Source: Sanguibacter sp. HDW7 (GTDB lineage: Bacteria > Actinomycetota > Actinomycetes > Actinomycetales > Cellulomonadaceae). From it: a stretch of 64,000 bases of DNA. Location of the stretch: positions 434,001 through 498,000 of the forward strand of contig NZ_CP049862.1 in the NCBI RefSeq assembly GCF_011300875.1, read 5' to 3'. The first letter of the stretch is position 1, and every line of letters starts with the position of its first letter. Below the pieces are notes generated by a model. The model was not told the origin of the DNA, did not search any database, and saw only the letters and a list, made by a program, of their open reading frames with translations. Below are positions 35,345 to 44,264 of this stretch, piece after piece. A program made the position numbers and the translations under genes.

Positions 35345-37132
35345 ATGCGCCTGCACCACCGGACCATCGCCCTCCTCGGGGCACTCGCCCTCGCCCTGCC
35401 GGCCGTGCTCGTCGCGAGCCCGGCGCACGCTGCGGAGCTCGTCGAGTCCGAGCCGAACGACAACACGTCGGTGGCGGACGCGCTGCCGCTCGCGACGACG
35501 ATCCGAGGCTCGTCGTGGTCCGACCGGTGGACGTACGACCGCGACTACTTCGAGACGACGATCCCGAAGGACTCGCGGCTCACGCTCCAGATGGTGTTCC
35601 CGTCGGGTCTCGTCGGCGGCGCGTACGAGGTGACGCTCTACGACGGCTCCGGAGGGAGGCGCGGGTCGTGGGAGCTCGAGGGGACTGACTCGGCGGGCGC
35701 GTGGGGGAGGGCGCAAGCGATCTTCGTGCCGGCGGGCAAGGTCAGGGTCCTCGTCGAGGCGCAGAGCACGGACGCCGTGTGGGGCAAGGAGTACACGCTG
35801 CGGCTCGACGCGACGCCGGGGTTCGTCGAGACGGAGGGGAACGACAACTCGTCGGTCGCTGACGCGCTGCCCCTCGCGACGGTCATCCGCGGCTCGACCT
35901 ATGGGACGCAGTGGTACGACCGCGACTACTACGTGACGAACATCCCCAAGGACTCGCGCGTCACGCCGACGCTGACGTTCCCCTCGGGCCTCGTCGGTGG
36001 CGCGTACGACGTGACGCTGTACGACTCCTCGGGTCGGGCGCGCGGGTCGTGGGCCCTCGAGGGGTCGGACTCGGCGGGTGCGTGGCGGAGCGCGCAGGCG
36101 ATCTTCGTCCCCGCGGGCCCGGTGACGATGCTCGTCGAGGCGCAGAACACGGACGCGGTGTGGGGCAAGGAGTACGCGTTGCGGCTCGACGCGACGCCGG
36201 GCTTCGTGGAGACGGAGTCGAACGACAACTCGTCGGTCGCTGACGTGCTGCCCCTCGGGACGACCGTCCTCGGCTCGGTCTACGGGACGTCGTGGTACGA
36301 CCGTGACTACACGGTGACGCGGCTCGCGAGCGCGACGCGCGTGCGGGTCGGCCTGACGTTCCCGACGGGTCTGGCGGGGGCCGCCTACACGGTCTCGGTG
36401 TACGACGACTCCCAGCGGCTCGTCTGGTCGAAGGCCCTCACGGGAGCCGACGCCTCGGGGGCGTGGGCGTCGCGGGCGATCGTCCCCGCGACCTCGGGGA
36501 ACCTCTACGTCCTCGTCGAGGCGAAGGATTCCGACGCCGTGTGGGGCAAGGAGTACCGCCTGCGCCTCGACCCGGTGGTGACGGCAGCCCGGCCGCGGGT
36601 GTCGGGAGCTGCGAAGGTCGGCAAGCGGCTCACGGCGGTCCCCGGCACGTGGACGTCCGGGGCGCGGCTCACGTACCAGTGGTTCCGGTCCGGCAAGGCG
36701 ATCACGGGTGCGACGGCACGCACGTACGTCGTGCGCCCGTCCGACGCGGGGCGTCCGCTCACGGTGCGCGTCGCGGGCTCGCGCTCGGGGTACCTTCCCG
36801 CGAGCTCGACGTCCGCGAAGGTGACGGTCGCGCGTCTCACACCGAAGGTCACGGCGTCGAAGGTGACCGTGAAGAGTGGCGCGACGGCCCGGCTCTCGGT
36901 GTCCGTGGCGACGTCGGCGACCTCCCGCCCGACCGGCACCGTCACGGTGAAGGTCGCCGGGAAGACCGTCCGGGTCACGGTCTCGGCGAAGGCGAAGGGC
37001 AAGGTGAGGGTGACGCTCCCGAAGATCTCCAAGCGCGGCACCCACAAGGTGACGGTGACGTTCTCGCCGTCGGGCTCGACGAAGGTCTCGACGACGGCGC
37101 GGACGGTGACGACGACGGTGCGCGTGCGCTGA
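35345..37132 (+). CDS. Secreted PPC-repeat / Ig-like repeat protein
   Basis: A 595-residue exported protein with a signal peptide ending AHA-AE near residue 31. Three tandem ~115-residue repeats follow, each starting (V)ES/TE.NDN(T/S)SVAD.LPL and containing DRDY, FPSGL.GGAY.VTLYD and TDAVWGKEY.LRLD; these resemble bacterial pre-peptidase C-terminal (PPC) domains. Then come an Ig-like module (VGKRLTAVPGTWTSG.LTYQWFRSGK) of the kind common in actinobacterial surface proteins, and a Lys/Thr/Ser-rich C-terminal Ig-like module. No catalytic domain or sortase motif is visible. It probably binds a polymer or protein outside the cell. Start ATG with GGGAG upstream. Confidence 0.8.
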   Translation: MRLHHRTIALLGALALALPAVLVASPAHAAELVESEPNDNTSVADALPLATTIRGSSWSDRWTYDRDYFETTIPKDSRLTLQMVFPSGLVGGAYEVTLYDGSGGRRGSWELEGTDSAGAWGRAQAIFVPAGKVRVLVEAQSTDAVWGKEYTLRLDATPGFVETEGNDNSSVADALPLATVIRGSTYGTQWYDRDYYVTNIPKDSRVTPTLTFPSGLVGGAYDVTLYDSSGRARGSWALEGSDSAGAWRSAQAIFVPAGPVTMLVEAQNTDAVWGKEYALRLDATPGFVETESNDNSSVADVLPLGTTVLGSVYGTSWYDRDYTVTRLASATRVRVGLTFPTGLAGAAYTVSVYDDSQRLVWSKALTGADASGAWASRAIVPATSGNLYVLVEAKDSDAVWGKEYRLRLDPVVTAARPRVSGAAKVGKRLTAVPGTWTSGARLTYQWFRSGKAITGATARTYVVRPSDAGRPLTVRVAGSRSGYLPASSTSAKVTVARLTPKVTASKVTVKSGATARLSVSVATSATSRPTGTVTVKVAGKTVRVTVSAKAKGKVRVTLPKISKRGTHKVTVTFSPSGSTKVSTTARTVTTTVRVR

Positions 37133-37142
37133 GCGCTTCGCG

Positions 37143-37191
37143 GGAGGGGCAGGCGCGCCCGGGTCGCACGATCCGGCGCGCCTGCCCCTCC
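37143..37191 (+). terminator. Hairpin terminator after the PPC-repeat gene
   Basis: A 17-bp perfect stem (37143-37159 with 37175-37191) with a 15-nt loop begins 10 nt after the stop. Confidence 0.75.
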
Positions 37192-37243
37192 GGTGTCGGT
37201 GGCCCGCACTACCGTGGGTCGCAGGACCGAGCGAGGAGGACCG

Positions 37244-37834
37244 GTGAGCACGCTGCTGAGACCCACAGGGTCATTGCCGCCACGCGTCTACTGGCGTCGC
37301 CGCCTCGTCGTGCTCGTCGTCCTCGTGGCGGTCGTCGCGCTCGCTGTCGTCGTCGTCCAGAAGATCGGCGACGGCCCGTCGACACCCAAGGACAAGCCGG
37401 CGGCCGGGGCCACGTCGTCGCCCTCCGAGACGCCGTCGGCGGGCGTCCCCATCTGCACGAAGGACGTCCTGGCGACGAAGCTCGAGGCGAACGGCAGCGA
37501 GTTCGCGGCCGGCGCCGAGCCCGCGTTCACGGTGACGATGACGAACACGTCGAAGGTTCCCTGCCTCGTCGACGTCTCCCACGAGACCCGGGTCGTCACC
37601 GTGACGTCAGGGCCCGCCCGCGTGTGGGGCAGCGGTGACTGCGTGAAGTCGAGCAAGCCGAAGACGCTGCTCGTCGGCGCCGGCAAGTCCGAGGCGTCGA
37701 CGCTCACGTGGGACCGCACGCGCTCCGAGGAGGGCTGCCCCCGGACGGGTGTCGTGGCGAAGGCCGGGACCTACAAGGCGACGGCGACGGTTCTGGGCGC
37801 GGCGTCGAAGGAGATCTCCTTCGTCCTCAAGTGA
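37244..37834 (+). CDS. Membrane-anchored exported protein of unknown function
   Basis: A 196-residue protein with a basic N-terminus, one membrane segment (RLVVLVVLVAVVALAVVVVQ, ~residues 18-40), a Ser/Pro/Thr-rich linker, and an external ~110-residue domain with CTKDVLATKLEANGSEFAAG, FTVTMTNTSKVPCLVDVS and paired cysteines (C…C…C…C). It resembles the single-domain DUF4232-like exported proteins of actinobacteria in pattern only. The GTG at 37244 has GAGGAGGA 4 nt upstream. Convergent with disA. Confidence 0.65.
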   Translation: MSTLLRPTGSLPPRVYWRRRLVVLVVLVAVVALAVVVVQKIGDGPSTPKDKPAAGATSSPSETPSAGVPICTKDVLATKLEANGSEFAAGAEPAFTVTMTNTSKVPCLVDVSHETRVVTVTSGPARVWGSGDCVKSSKPKTLLVGAGKSEASTLTWDRTRSEEGCPRTGVVAKAGTYKATATVLGAASKEISFVLK

Positions 37835-37842
37835 GGCGGCCA

Positions 37843-37860
37843 CACCGCCCGGTGGCGGTG
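37843..37860. terminator. Short hairpin between convergent genes
   Basis: CACCGCC (37843-37849) pairs with GGCGGTG (37854-37860) around a CGGT loop, 9 nt after the upstream stop and 77 nt from the disA stop. Confidence 0.5.
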
Positions 37861-37936
37861 CTCGGCACCGACGAGGGGACGCGGCTCAGAAGCTGCAGTC
37901 GCGCAGACGCTGCGGGCGCTCGGGCGGCGCGGATGC

Positions 37937-39022
37937 TCAGACGTACCGCTCGAGGATGCTCGACTCCGCGAGGCGTGAGAGACCCTCGCGCACGGCGCGG
38001 GCGCGCTGCTCGCCGACGCCGTCGACACCCATGAGCTCCTCGATCGTCGCTGCGAGCAGGCGCTGCAGCCCGCCGAAGTGGGTGACGAGCCGCTCGACGA
38101 TCGCGCCGGGCAGGCGCGGGACCTTCGAGAGCAGGCGGTAGCCGTGCGGCGCGACGGCCGCGTCGAGGGCGTCGCCGCCGCCGGGCAGGCCGAGCACGCG
38201 GCCGATCTGCGAGAGGTCGAGGAGCTGCGTCGAGTCGAGCAGCGAGAGCGCCTGGAGGACGTCGGAGATCGAACGGTCCTTGGCGCGCAGCTCGACGTAG
38301 TCGCGGATGACGGCGTCGCGGTCGGAGCCGAGGCCGCCGACGAGCTCGTCGAGCTGGAGCGCGAGGAGGCGGCCGTCGGTGCCGAGCTCGATGACGTAGC
38401 CGGCGATCTCCTCGTGGATGCGGGAGACCATCTCGAGGCGCTGGACGACGGCGCACACGTCGCGGACGGTGACGAGGTCCTCGATCTCGAGCGCGGATAG
38501 CGTCCCGGAGACCTCGTCGAGGCGGGCGCGGTAGCGCTCGAGCGTCGAGAGGGCCTGGTTGGCGCGGGACTGGATGACCTCGGTGTCCTCGAGGACGTGG
38601 CGTCCGCCGTTGGTGTAGACGGCGACGATGCGCATGGACTGCGACACGGAGATCACGGGGAATCCGGTCTGCTTGGCGACGCGCTCGGCGGTGCGGTGAC
38701 GCGTGCCGGACTCCGACGTGGGGATGGTGGCGTCCGGGAGGAGCTGGACCGCAGCGCGCACGATGCGCGAGCTGCGCGGGTCGAGGACGATCGCGCCATC
38801 CATCTTCGCGAGCTCGCGCAGGCGGGTCGCGGAGAAGTCGACCTCGAGCTCGAAGCCGCCCGAGCACAGGGACTCGACGACGGGGTCCATGCCCATGACG
38901 ATGAGAGCGCCCGTGCGTCCGCGGAGGATGCGTTCGAGCCCGTCACGGAGCTCGGTGCCGGGCGCGACGGCCATGAGGGTGTCGCGCAGCTGGGCGTCCA
39001 TGTGGGCGGAGATCTGGGGCAC
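37937..39022 (-). CDS. disA: DNA integrity scanning diadenylate cyclase DisA
   Basis: A 361-residue DisA, which makes cyclic di-AMP from two ATP and scans DNA for branched structures. The DAC domain shows the DGA motif (residues 75-77) and the RHR motif in SESGTRHRTAERVA (residues 108-110); the central coiled region follows, and the C-terminal helix-hairpin-helix (EELMGVDGVGEQRARAVREGL, ~330-350) binds DNA. The GTG at 39022 has TAGGAT ending 6 nt upstream (39029-39034), pointing to a leaderless transcript whose promoter lies in the 31-nt radA-disA gap. Both genes commonly pair in Gram-positive bacteria. Confidence 0.96.
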   Translation of the reverse strand: MPQISAHMDAQLRDTLMAVAPGTELRDGLERILRGRTGALIVMGMDPVVESLCSGGFELEVDFSATRLRELAKMDGAIVLDPRSSRIVRAAVQLLPDATIPTSESGTRHRTAERVAKQTGFPVISVSQSMRIVAVYTNGGRHVLEDTEVIQSRANQALSTLERYRARLDEVSGTLSALEIEDLVTVRDVCAVVQRLEMVSRIHEEIAGYVIELGTDGRLLALQLDELVGGLGSDRDAVIRDYVELRAKDRSISDVLQALSLLDSTQLLDLSQIGRVLGLPGGGDALDAAVAPHGYRLLSKVPRLPGAIVERLVTHFGGLQRLLAATIEELMGVDGVGEQRARAVREGLSRLAESSILERYV

Positions 39023-39053
39023 GTCGCGATCCTATCTGTCAGGCCCGCGGTTC

Positions 39054-40457
39054 TCAGCGGGTGGCGCGCTCGTCGGCGTCGGCGAAGTACAGCTCGGCGG
39101 CCTCGGCGACATGGTGGACGGGCCGGATCGTGAGCCCTGCGGGCAGCCGGGCGGGGTCGAGCTGGGAGGCGGAGGCCGCGGGCACGACGGCCGTGCGCAG
39201 CCCGAGGCGGGCGGCCTCACCGAGCCTCCGCGCGAGCGCCGCGACGGGTCGTAGCTCACCCGAGAGCCCGACCTCGCCGATCGCGAACGTGCCGCGCGGT
39301 AGCGCGCGGTGGCGGGCGGCGCTCATGACGGCGAGCGCGACAGCGAGGTCCGCGGCGGGCTCGGAGACGCGCAGGCCGCCGACGGTCGACGCGTAGACGT
39401 CCTGCTGGTCGAGGCGCAGCCCCGCGAAACGGTGCATGACGGCGAGCAGCATGGCGAGACGCGAGGAGTCGAGGCCGTTCGTCGTGCGCCGGGGGTTGGG
39501 GACCGTCGACGGGACGGCGAGCGCCTGGACCTCGAGCGGAAGCGGCCGGCGGCCCTCGAGGGTCACGGTGACGCACGTGCCGGGGACGTCCTGGACGGCC
39601 GCGGAGACGAAGAGCCCCGAGGGGTCGGCGAGACCGACGATGCCGCCCTCGGTGAGCTCGAAGCACCCGACCTCGTCCGTCGGTCCGTAACGGTTCTTCA
39701 CGGCGCGCACGAGCCGCAGGCTCGAGTGCCGGTCGCCCTCGAACGTGCAGACGACGTCGACGAGGTGCTCGAGCGTGCGCGGGCCTGCGACAGAGCCGTC
39801 CTTGGTGACGTGACCGACGAGCAGCACGGGCATGTTGCGGGACTTGGCGGCCTGGATGATCGAGGAGGCGACCTCCCGCACCTGGGCGACTCCGCCCGGC
39901 CCGCCCTCGACCGCCGTGGAGGCGATCGTCTGCACCGAGTCGAGCACGAGGAGGTCGGGCTCGCTCGCCTCGACGTGCCCGAGGACGGTGCCGAGGTCGG
40001 TCTCCGAGGCGAGGAGCAGCGAGGGTGCGAGCGCCCCGATGCGCTCGGCGCGCAGGCGCACCTGCCCCGCGGACTCCTCGCCCGAGACGTAGAGGACGGT
40101 GCGGCCGCCCATCGCGGCGATTGCCGCGACGTCGAGCAGGAGGGTCGACTTGCCCACGCCGGGCTCCCCGGCGAGGAGGACGACGGCGCCGGGCACGAGT
40201 CCTCCGCCGAGGACCCGGTCGAGCTCGTCGACGCCCGTCGGCACGGCGCGCGCCGCGTCGACCGGGACCTCGGAGATCGGCACGGCGGGGGTGCGTGCGG
40301 GCGAGGTCGCGGCGGTGCGAGGCCCCGCAGGGGCCTCGGCCTCCGCAACGGTGCCCCACTCCTGGCACTCGCCGCAGCGCCCGACCCACTTCACGGTGGT
40401 CCAGCCGCACTCGGTGCAGCGGAACGCGGGGCGGGGACGGGGTGTGCGGGCGGCCAT
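39054..40457 (-). CDS. radA: DNA repair protein RadA
   Basis: A 467-residue RadA/Sms, a RecA-like branch-migration ATPase. An N-terminal zinc finger (CTECGWTTVKWVGRCGEC, residues ~13-30) precedes the RecA core with Walker A GEPGVGKST (~95-103), the RadA-specific KNRYG motif, and a C-terminal Lon-like domain (GTFAIGEVGLSGELRPV). The ATG at 40457 has TACCGT ending 6 nt upstream, a second leaderless-type promoter. It is upstream of disA on the same strand with 31 nt between them, and divergent from the LacI regulator. Confidence 0.96.
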   Translation of the reverse strand: MAARTPRPRPAFRCTECGWTTVKWVGRCGECQEWGTVAEAEAPAGPRTAATSPARTPAVPISEVPVDAARAVPTGVDELDRVLGGGLVPGAVVLLAGEPGVGKSTLLLDVAAIAAMGGRTVLYVSGEESAGQVRLRAERIGALAPSLLLASETDLGTVLGHVEASEPDLLVLDSVQTIASTAVEGGPGGVAQVREVASSIIQAAKSRNMPVLLVGHVTKDGSVAGPRTLEHLVDVVCTFEGDRHSSLRLVRAVKNRYGPTDEVGCFELTEGGIVGLADPSGLFVSAAVQDVPGTCVTVTLEGRRPLPLEVQALAVPSTVPNPRRTTNGLDSSRLAMLLAVMHRFAGLRLDQQDVYASTVGGLRVSEPAADLAVALAVMSAARHRALPRGTFAIGEVGLSGELRPVAALARRLGEAARLGLRTAVVPAASASQLDPARLPAGLTIRPVHHVAEAAELYFADADERATR

Positions 40458-40556
40458 GGCGACACGGTAGCCGGGGCCACCGACATCGCGGAGTCGGGCC
40501 GAGCACCTGCGATAGTGGGGCCTGGTCCGCGTGGCGCGGGCCGGAGGAGGGTCGCC

Positions 40557-41594
40557 ATGTCCGAGGACGGACGGACGCCGGACCGCGCGCCGTCGATGGC
40601 CGACGTCGCGCAGGTCGCCGGGGTCTCGCACCAGACCGTGTCGCGCGTGCTCAACGACCACCCGAACGTGCGCCCTCAGACGCGGGCCGCGGTCCTGAGC
40701 GCGATCGAGCAGCTCGGCTACCGGCGCAACAGCGCGGCCCGCGCGCTCGTCACGCGGCGCTCGGGCGTCCTCGGCGTCGTGACGACGGGCTCGGCGCTGT
40801 ACGGCCCGTCCTCGACGCTCCTCGGGATCGAGCTCGCGGCGCGCGAGCACGGCTATGTCGTCACGGTCGCGACGGTGACGTCGTTCGAGCCGGCGACTAT
40901 GTCGGCGACCGTCGAGCAGTTCCTCGAGCAGCGCGTCGAGGGGATCATCGTCGTCGCGCCGCAGGTCGACGCGACGCGCGCGATCCTCGAGCTCGGCGCG
41001 CCGGTGCCGATCGTCATGGTGTCCTCGTCGTCGGTCGACGCGCGCGGCGCGGGTGCGTCCGCGGTGCGGTCGGTGGGCGTCGACCAGGTCGCGGGCGGGC
41101 GTCTCGCGACGGAGCACCTGCTGGGGCTCGGGCACCGCGACGTCCTGCACGTCGCGGGACCGCAGGACTGGTTCGACGCGCGGGCGCGCCTGGTCGGCTG
41201 GCGGGCGGCTCTCGACGCGGCGCCCGGCGCGACGGGGGAGCTCGTGCAGGGCGACTGGACGGCGGACGTCGGCTACGAGCTCGGGCTGCGGCTCGTCCGA
41301 GAGGGTCTGCCGTCGGCGGTGTTCGCGGCGAACGACCAGATCGCGCTCGGCATGCTGCGGGCGTTCTGGGAGCGGGGCGTCGTCGTGCCGCGGGACGTCT
41401 CGCTCGTGGGCTTCGACGACGTCGCGGGTGCGGACCACTTCATCCCGCCGCTCACGACGGTGCGGCAGGACTTCGTAGCGCTCGGGCGTCGTGCGCTCGC
41501 GGCGACGGACGCGATGGTGACGGGCGGGGAGCCGGACTCGTCGCCGCTCGTCCCGGAGCTCGTGGTGCGCGCCTCGACGGCGCGCCCGGCGTAG
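40557..41594 (+). CDS. LacI-family regulator, probable L-arabinose repressor
   Basis: A 345-residue LacI/GalR regulator with an N-terminal HTH (MADVAQVAGVSHQTVSRVLNDHPNVRP, residues ~14-40), hinge helix (ARALVTRRSGVLGVVTTG) and a periplasmic-binding-protein-like effector domain ending PLTTVRQDFVALGRRALA. GGAGGAGG lies 6 nt before the ATG. It is 263 nt upstream of the arabinose operon on the same strand, and two identical LacI-type operators in this window (41835 and 45903) precede the enzyme and transporter operons, so it most likely represses both until an arabinose-related ligand binds. The last codons and stop lie in the first unit of a 23-bp tandem repeat. Confidence 0.88.
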   Translation: MSEDGRTPDRAPSMADVAQVAGVSHQTVSRVLNDHPNVRPQTRAAVLSAIEQLGYRRNSAARALVTRRSGVLGVVTTGSALYGPSSTLLGIELAAREHGYVVTVATVTSFEPATMSATVEQFLEQRVEGIIVVAPQVDATRAILELGAPVPIVMVSSSSVDARGAGASAVRSVGVDQVAGGRLATEHLLGLGHRDVLHVAGPQDWFDARARLVGWRAALDAAPGATGELVQGDWTADVGYELGLRLVREGLPSAVFAANDQIALGMLRAFWERGVVVPRDVSLVGFDDVAGADHFIPPLTTVRQDFVALGRRALAATDAMVTGGEPDSSPLVPELVVRASTARPA

Positions 41595-41771
41595 CGCCGG
41601 GCACACCCCTGGCGCAGGGCCCGACGCGCGGGCTGTGTTGCGGCCGGCGTTCCCCTGGCGTAGCGCCTGACGTGCGCCCGGTGCAGCGCCCGACGCGCCG
41701 CTGGCGCAACGCCCGACGCACGGCCCGCGTAGCGCCCGACGAGCCCAGGCGTCGCGCCCACCGCTGCCGCA
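41588..41771. repeat. 23-bp tandem repeat array (about eight units)
   Basis: Units start at 41588, 41611, 41634, 41657, 41680, 41703, 41726 and 41749, exactly 23 bp apart. The consensus core is GGCGTAGCGCCCGACGCGC; units at 41657-41744 are best preserved, while those at 41634 and 41749 are decayed. The first unit contains the LacI stop codon (TAG at 41592-41594). There are no unique spacers, so it is not a CRISPR array. It fills most of the gap before the arabinose promoter. Confidence 0.8.
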
Positions 41772-41820
41772 GAATCCCGCCCCGCGTGGGCCGGGGCTGG
41801 CGGAGAGGCCGATCCACGTC

Positions 41821-41850
41821 TTGCGATCTCGCAATTGTGAGCGCTAACAT
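41821..41850 (+). promoter_or_regulatory. Promoter and LacI operator of the arabinose enzyme operon
   Basis: TTGCGA (41821-41826) and TAACAT (41845-41850) form a -35/-10 pair with an 18-nt spacer. The operator TTGTGAGCGCTAACAT (41835-41850), a classic LacI-family palindrome centred on AGCGCT, covers the spacer and the -10. The ATG at 41858 is 7 nt past the -10, so the transcript should be leaderless. The same 18-bp word recurs at 45903-45920. Confidence 0.75.
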
Positions 41851-41857
41851 TCCCAGC

Positions 41858-43546
41858 ATGGAGCAAGGAAGCCCCCGCACCGATGCGGCCCGCACCCTCA
41901 CCGAGGGGCGCGCCGTCCTCGGCATCGAGCTCGGCTCGACGCGCATCAAGGCCGTCCTCGTCGACGCCGACCTCACCCCCCTCGCGCAGGGTTCCCACGC
42001 GTGGGAGAACGACCTCGCGGACGGCACCTGGACCTACCCGCTCGACGCCGTCGAGACCGGCCTGCAGGCCGCCGTCGCCTCCGTCCTCGCGGACGCCGAG
42101 GCCCGCCACGGCGTCCGCCCGAGCACCCTCGGGGCGCTCGGCGTCTCCGCGATGATGCACGGCTACGTCGCGCTCGACGCCGCCGGCGAGCTCCTCGTCC
42201 CCTTCCGCACGTGGCGCAACACCTCGACCGGGCCGGCCGCCGCGGAGCTCACCGCGCGCCTCGGCGTCAACATCCCCCTGCGCTGGTCCGTCGCCCACCT
42301 CGTCCAGGCGGTCCTCGACGACGAGCCCCACCTCGCGCGCCTCGCACGGCTCACGACGCTCGCGGGCTACGTCCACCACCGCCTCACCGGCCGCCACGTG
42401 CTCGGCGTGGGCGACGCGTCGGGCATGTTCCCCGTCGACCCCGTCACGCGCGGCTACGACGCGGACCGCCTCGCGGCGACCGATGCCCTGCTCGCCGAGC
42501 ACGGCCACGCGCTGCGGCTCGCCGAGCTGCTCCCGACGCCCCTCGTCGCCGGTGCGGACGCGGGCACGCTCACCGAGGCCGGCGCGCGCTACCTCGACCC
42601 GACCGGGACCCTGCGGGCCGGCGTGCCCGTCGCGGCGCCCGAGGGTGACGCCGGCACAGGCATGGTCGCGACGGCCGCCGTGCGACCGCGCACGGGCAAC
42701 GTCTCCGTCGGCACGTCGATCTTCGCGATGGTCGTCCTCGAGCAGCCCCTCGCGCGCGTCCACCCGGAGATCGACGTCGTCACGACGCCCGCGGGCGACC
42801 TCGTCGCGATGGTCCACTGCAACAACGGCGCGAGCGAGCTCGGCGCCTGGGCTGCGCTGCTCGGCGAGCTCACGTCCGCGCTCGGCACGCCCGCCACGTC
42901 CGACGACGTCTTCGCGGCGCTCCTCGGCGCGGCCCCGGGTGGTGAGCCCGACGCGGGCGGCATCGTCGCGTACAACCAGGTCTCGGGCGAGCCCGTCGCC
43001 CACCTCGACGCCGGGGCGCCGCTCGTCGTCCGCACACCCGGCAGCCGCCTCACGCTCGCGAACCTCGCGCGCGCCCAGGCCTACGGCGTCTTCGCGACGC
43101 TGAGCCTCGGGCTGCGGGCCCTCGCGGAGGAGGGCGTCGTCATCGACTCCCTGCGTGCGCACGGCGGGATCTTCCGCACGGCCGGCGTCGCGCAGCGCTT
43201 CTGCGCGGCCGCGGTCGGCGCGCCCGTCGTCGTCGGCGAGACCGCGGGCGAGGGCGGCGCGTGGGGCATGGCCGTGCTCGCCGACCTGCGCCGCGAGGTC
43301 GCCTCGGGTGCGGGCATCGTCCCCGACCTCGGCGACCACCTCGACCGCGTCGTCGGCGCGCGCTCCGCGACGTCCGTCGTCGAGCCCGACCCCGTCGACG
43401 CCGCGGGATACGCGACCTACCTCGCCCGGTACGAGGCTGGGCTCGAGGCGGTCCGGGTCGCGGCCCGGACCCTCACGCCCCCGCCGCCCACGGCCGACGC
43501 CCTCGTCGCGGCGGGTGCCGCGACCTCCGGAAGGACCGACGCATGA
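41858..43546 (+). CDS. FGGY-family carbohydrate kinase, probable ribulokinase
   Basis: A 562-residue FGGY kinase with the N-terminal ATP-binding start [18 protein letters not shown] (residues ~20-37), [21 protein letters not shown], and the second-domain [15 protein letters not shown] and [16 protein letters not shown] segments. It is not a close AraB but belongs to the XylB-like group of long kinases; its place directly before araD and araA, behind an arabinose-type operator, makes L-ribulose phosphorylation the best guess (a non-orthologous ribulokinase of the AraK kind). Xylulose remains possible. The start lacks a ribosome-binding site, in line with a leaderless mRNA. Its TGA overlaps the araD ATG. 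Confidence 0.85.
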   Translation: MEQGSPRTDAARTLTEGRAVLGIELGSTRIKAVLVDADLTPLAQGSHAWENDLADGTWTYPLDAVETGLQAAVASVLADAEARHGVRPSTLGALGVSAMMHGYVALDAAGELLVPFRTWRNTSTGPAAAELTARLGVNIPLRWSVAHLVQAVLDDEPHLARLARLTTLAGYVHHRLTGRHVLGVGDASGMFPVDPVTRGYDADRLAATDALLAEHGHALRLAELLPTPLVAGADAGTLTEAGARYLDPTGTLRAGVPVAAPEGDAGTGMVATAAVRPRTGNVSVGTSIFAMVVLEQPLARVHPEIDVVTTPAGDLVAMVHCNNGASELGAWAALLGELTSALGTPATSDDVFAALLGAAPGGEPDAGGIVAYNQVSGEPVAHLDAGAPLVVRTPGSRLTLANLARAQAYGVFATLSLGLRALAEEGVVIDSLRAHGGIFRTAGVAQRFCAAAVGAPVVVGETAGEGGAWGMAVLADLRREVASGAGIVPDLGDHLDRVVGARSATSVVEPDPVDAAGYATYLARYEAGLEAVRVAARTLTPPPPTADALVAAGAATSGRTDA

Positions 43547-44241
43547 CCACGCTCGACGCCCTGCCCGCCGACGTCCGCGACGAGGTCGCGCGCGTACGGG
43601 CGAAGGTCGCCCGTCTCCACGCCGAGCTGCCCCGCTGGGGGCTCGTCGTCTGGACCGCCGGCAACGTCTCGGAGCGCGTGCGCGTCCCCGGCGGCGAGGA
43701 CCTGCTCGTCATCAAGCCGTCGGGCGTCACGTACGACGAGCTCACCGCGGACGCGATGGTCGTGTGCGACCTCGACGGCGTGCTCGTCGACGGCGACCGC
43801 GCCCCCTCCTCGGACACCGCCGCGCACGCCTACGTGTACCGGCACATGCCCGAGGTCGGGGGCGTCGTCCACACGCACTCGACCTACGCGACGGCCTGGG
43901 CCGCGCGCGGGGAGGAGATCCCGTGCGCGCTCACGATGATGGCCGACGAGTTCGGCGGGCCCGTGCCCGTCGGGCCCTTCGCGCTCATCGGCGACGACTC
44001 GATCGGTCGCGGCATCGTCGACACGCTCACGGGCTCACGCAGCCCGGCCGTCCTCATGCGCAACCACGGCCCGTTCACGATCGGTCGCGACGCGACCGCA
44101 GCCGTCAAGGCCGCGGTCATGGTCGAGGAGGTCGCGCGCACGATCCACATCGCCCGCCAGCTCGGCGAGCCCGACCTCATCGCCGACTCGCACGTCGACG
44201 CCCTCTACGCCCGCTACCAGAACGTCTACGGCCAGCACTGA
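43543..44241 (+). CDS. araD: L-ribulose-5-phosphate 4-epimerase
   Basis: A 232-residue class II aldolase-family epimerase converting L-ribulose 5-phosphate to D-xylulose 5-phosphate. Family marks are [13 protein letters not shown] (residues ~34-46), [12 protein letters not shown], the zinc ligands in [13 protein letters not shown] (HTH, ~106-108), and the third ligand in [11 protein letters not shown] (~180). GGAAGGA precedes the ATG, which overlaps the kinase stop (ATGA), so the genes are translationally coupled. It is the middle gene of the kinase-araD-araA operon. Confidence 0.95.
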   Translation: MTTLDALPADVRDEVARVRAKVARLHAELPRWGLVVWTAGNVSERVRVPGGEDLLVIKPSGVTYDELTADAMVVCDLDGVLVDGDRAPSSDTAAHAYVYRHMPEVGGVVHTHSTYATAWAARGEEIPCALTMMADEFGGPVPVGPFALIGDDSIGRGIVDTLTGSRSPAVLMRNHGPFTIGRDATAAVKAAVMVEEVARTIHIARQLGEPDLIADSHVDALYARYQNVYGQH

Positions 44242-44264
44242 CGCCGGCCACCACGGAGCACACC

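Noticed and set aside
41588-41771. Possible CRISPR array
   Set aside because: Repeats abut each other at a 23-bp period with no unique spacers, and there are no cas genes.
39054-41834. 926-codon version of radA
   Set aside because: The extra N-terminal part is Arg-rich and overlaps the lacI gene; the zinc finger starts right after ATG 40457.
40025-41857. Upstream extension of the kinase reading frame
   Set aside because: The frame is open through radA and lacI only because of GC bias; the kinase domain begins at 41858 behind a clear promoter.
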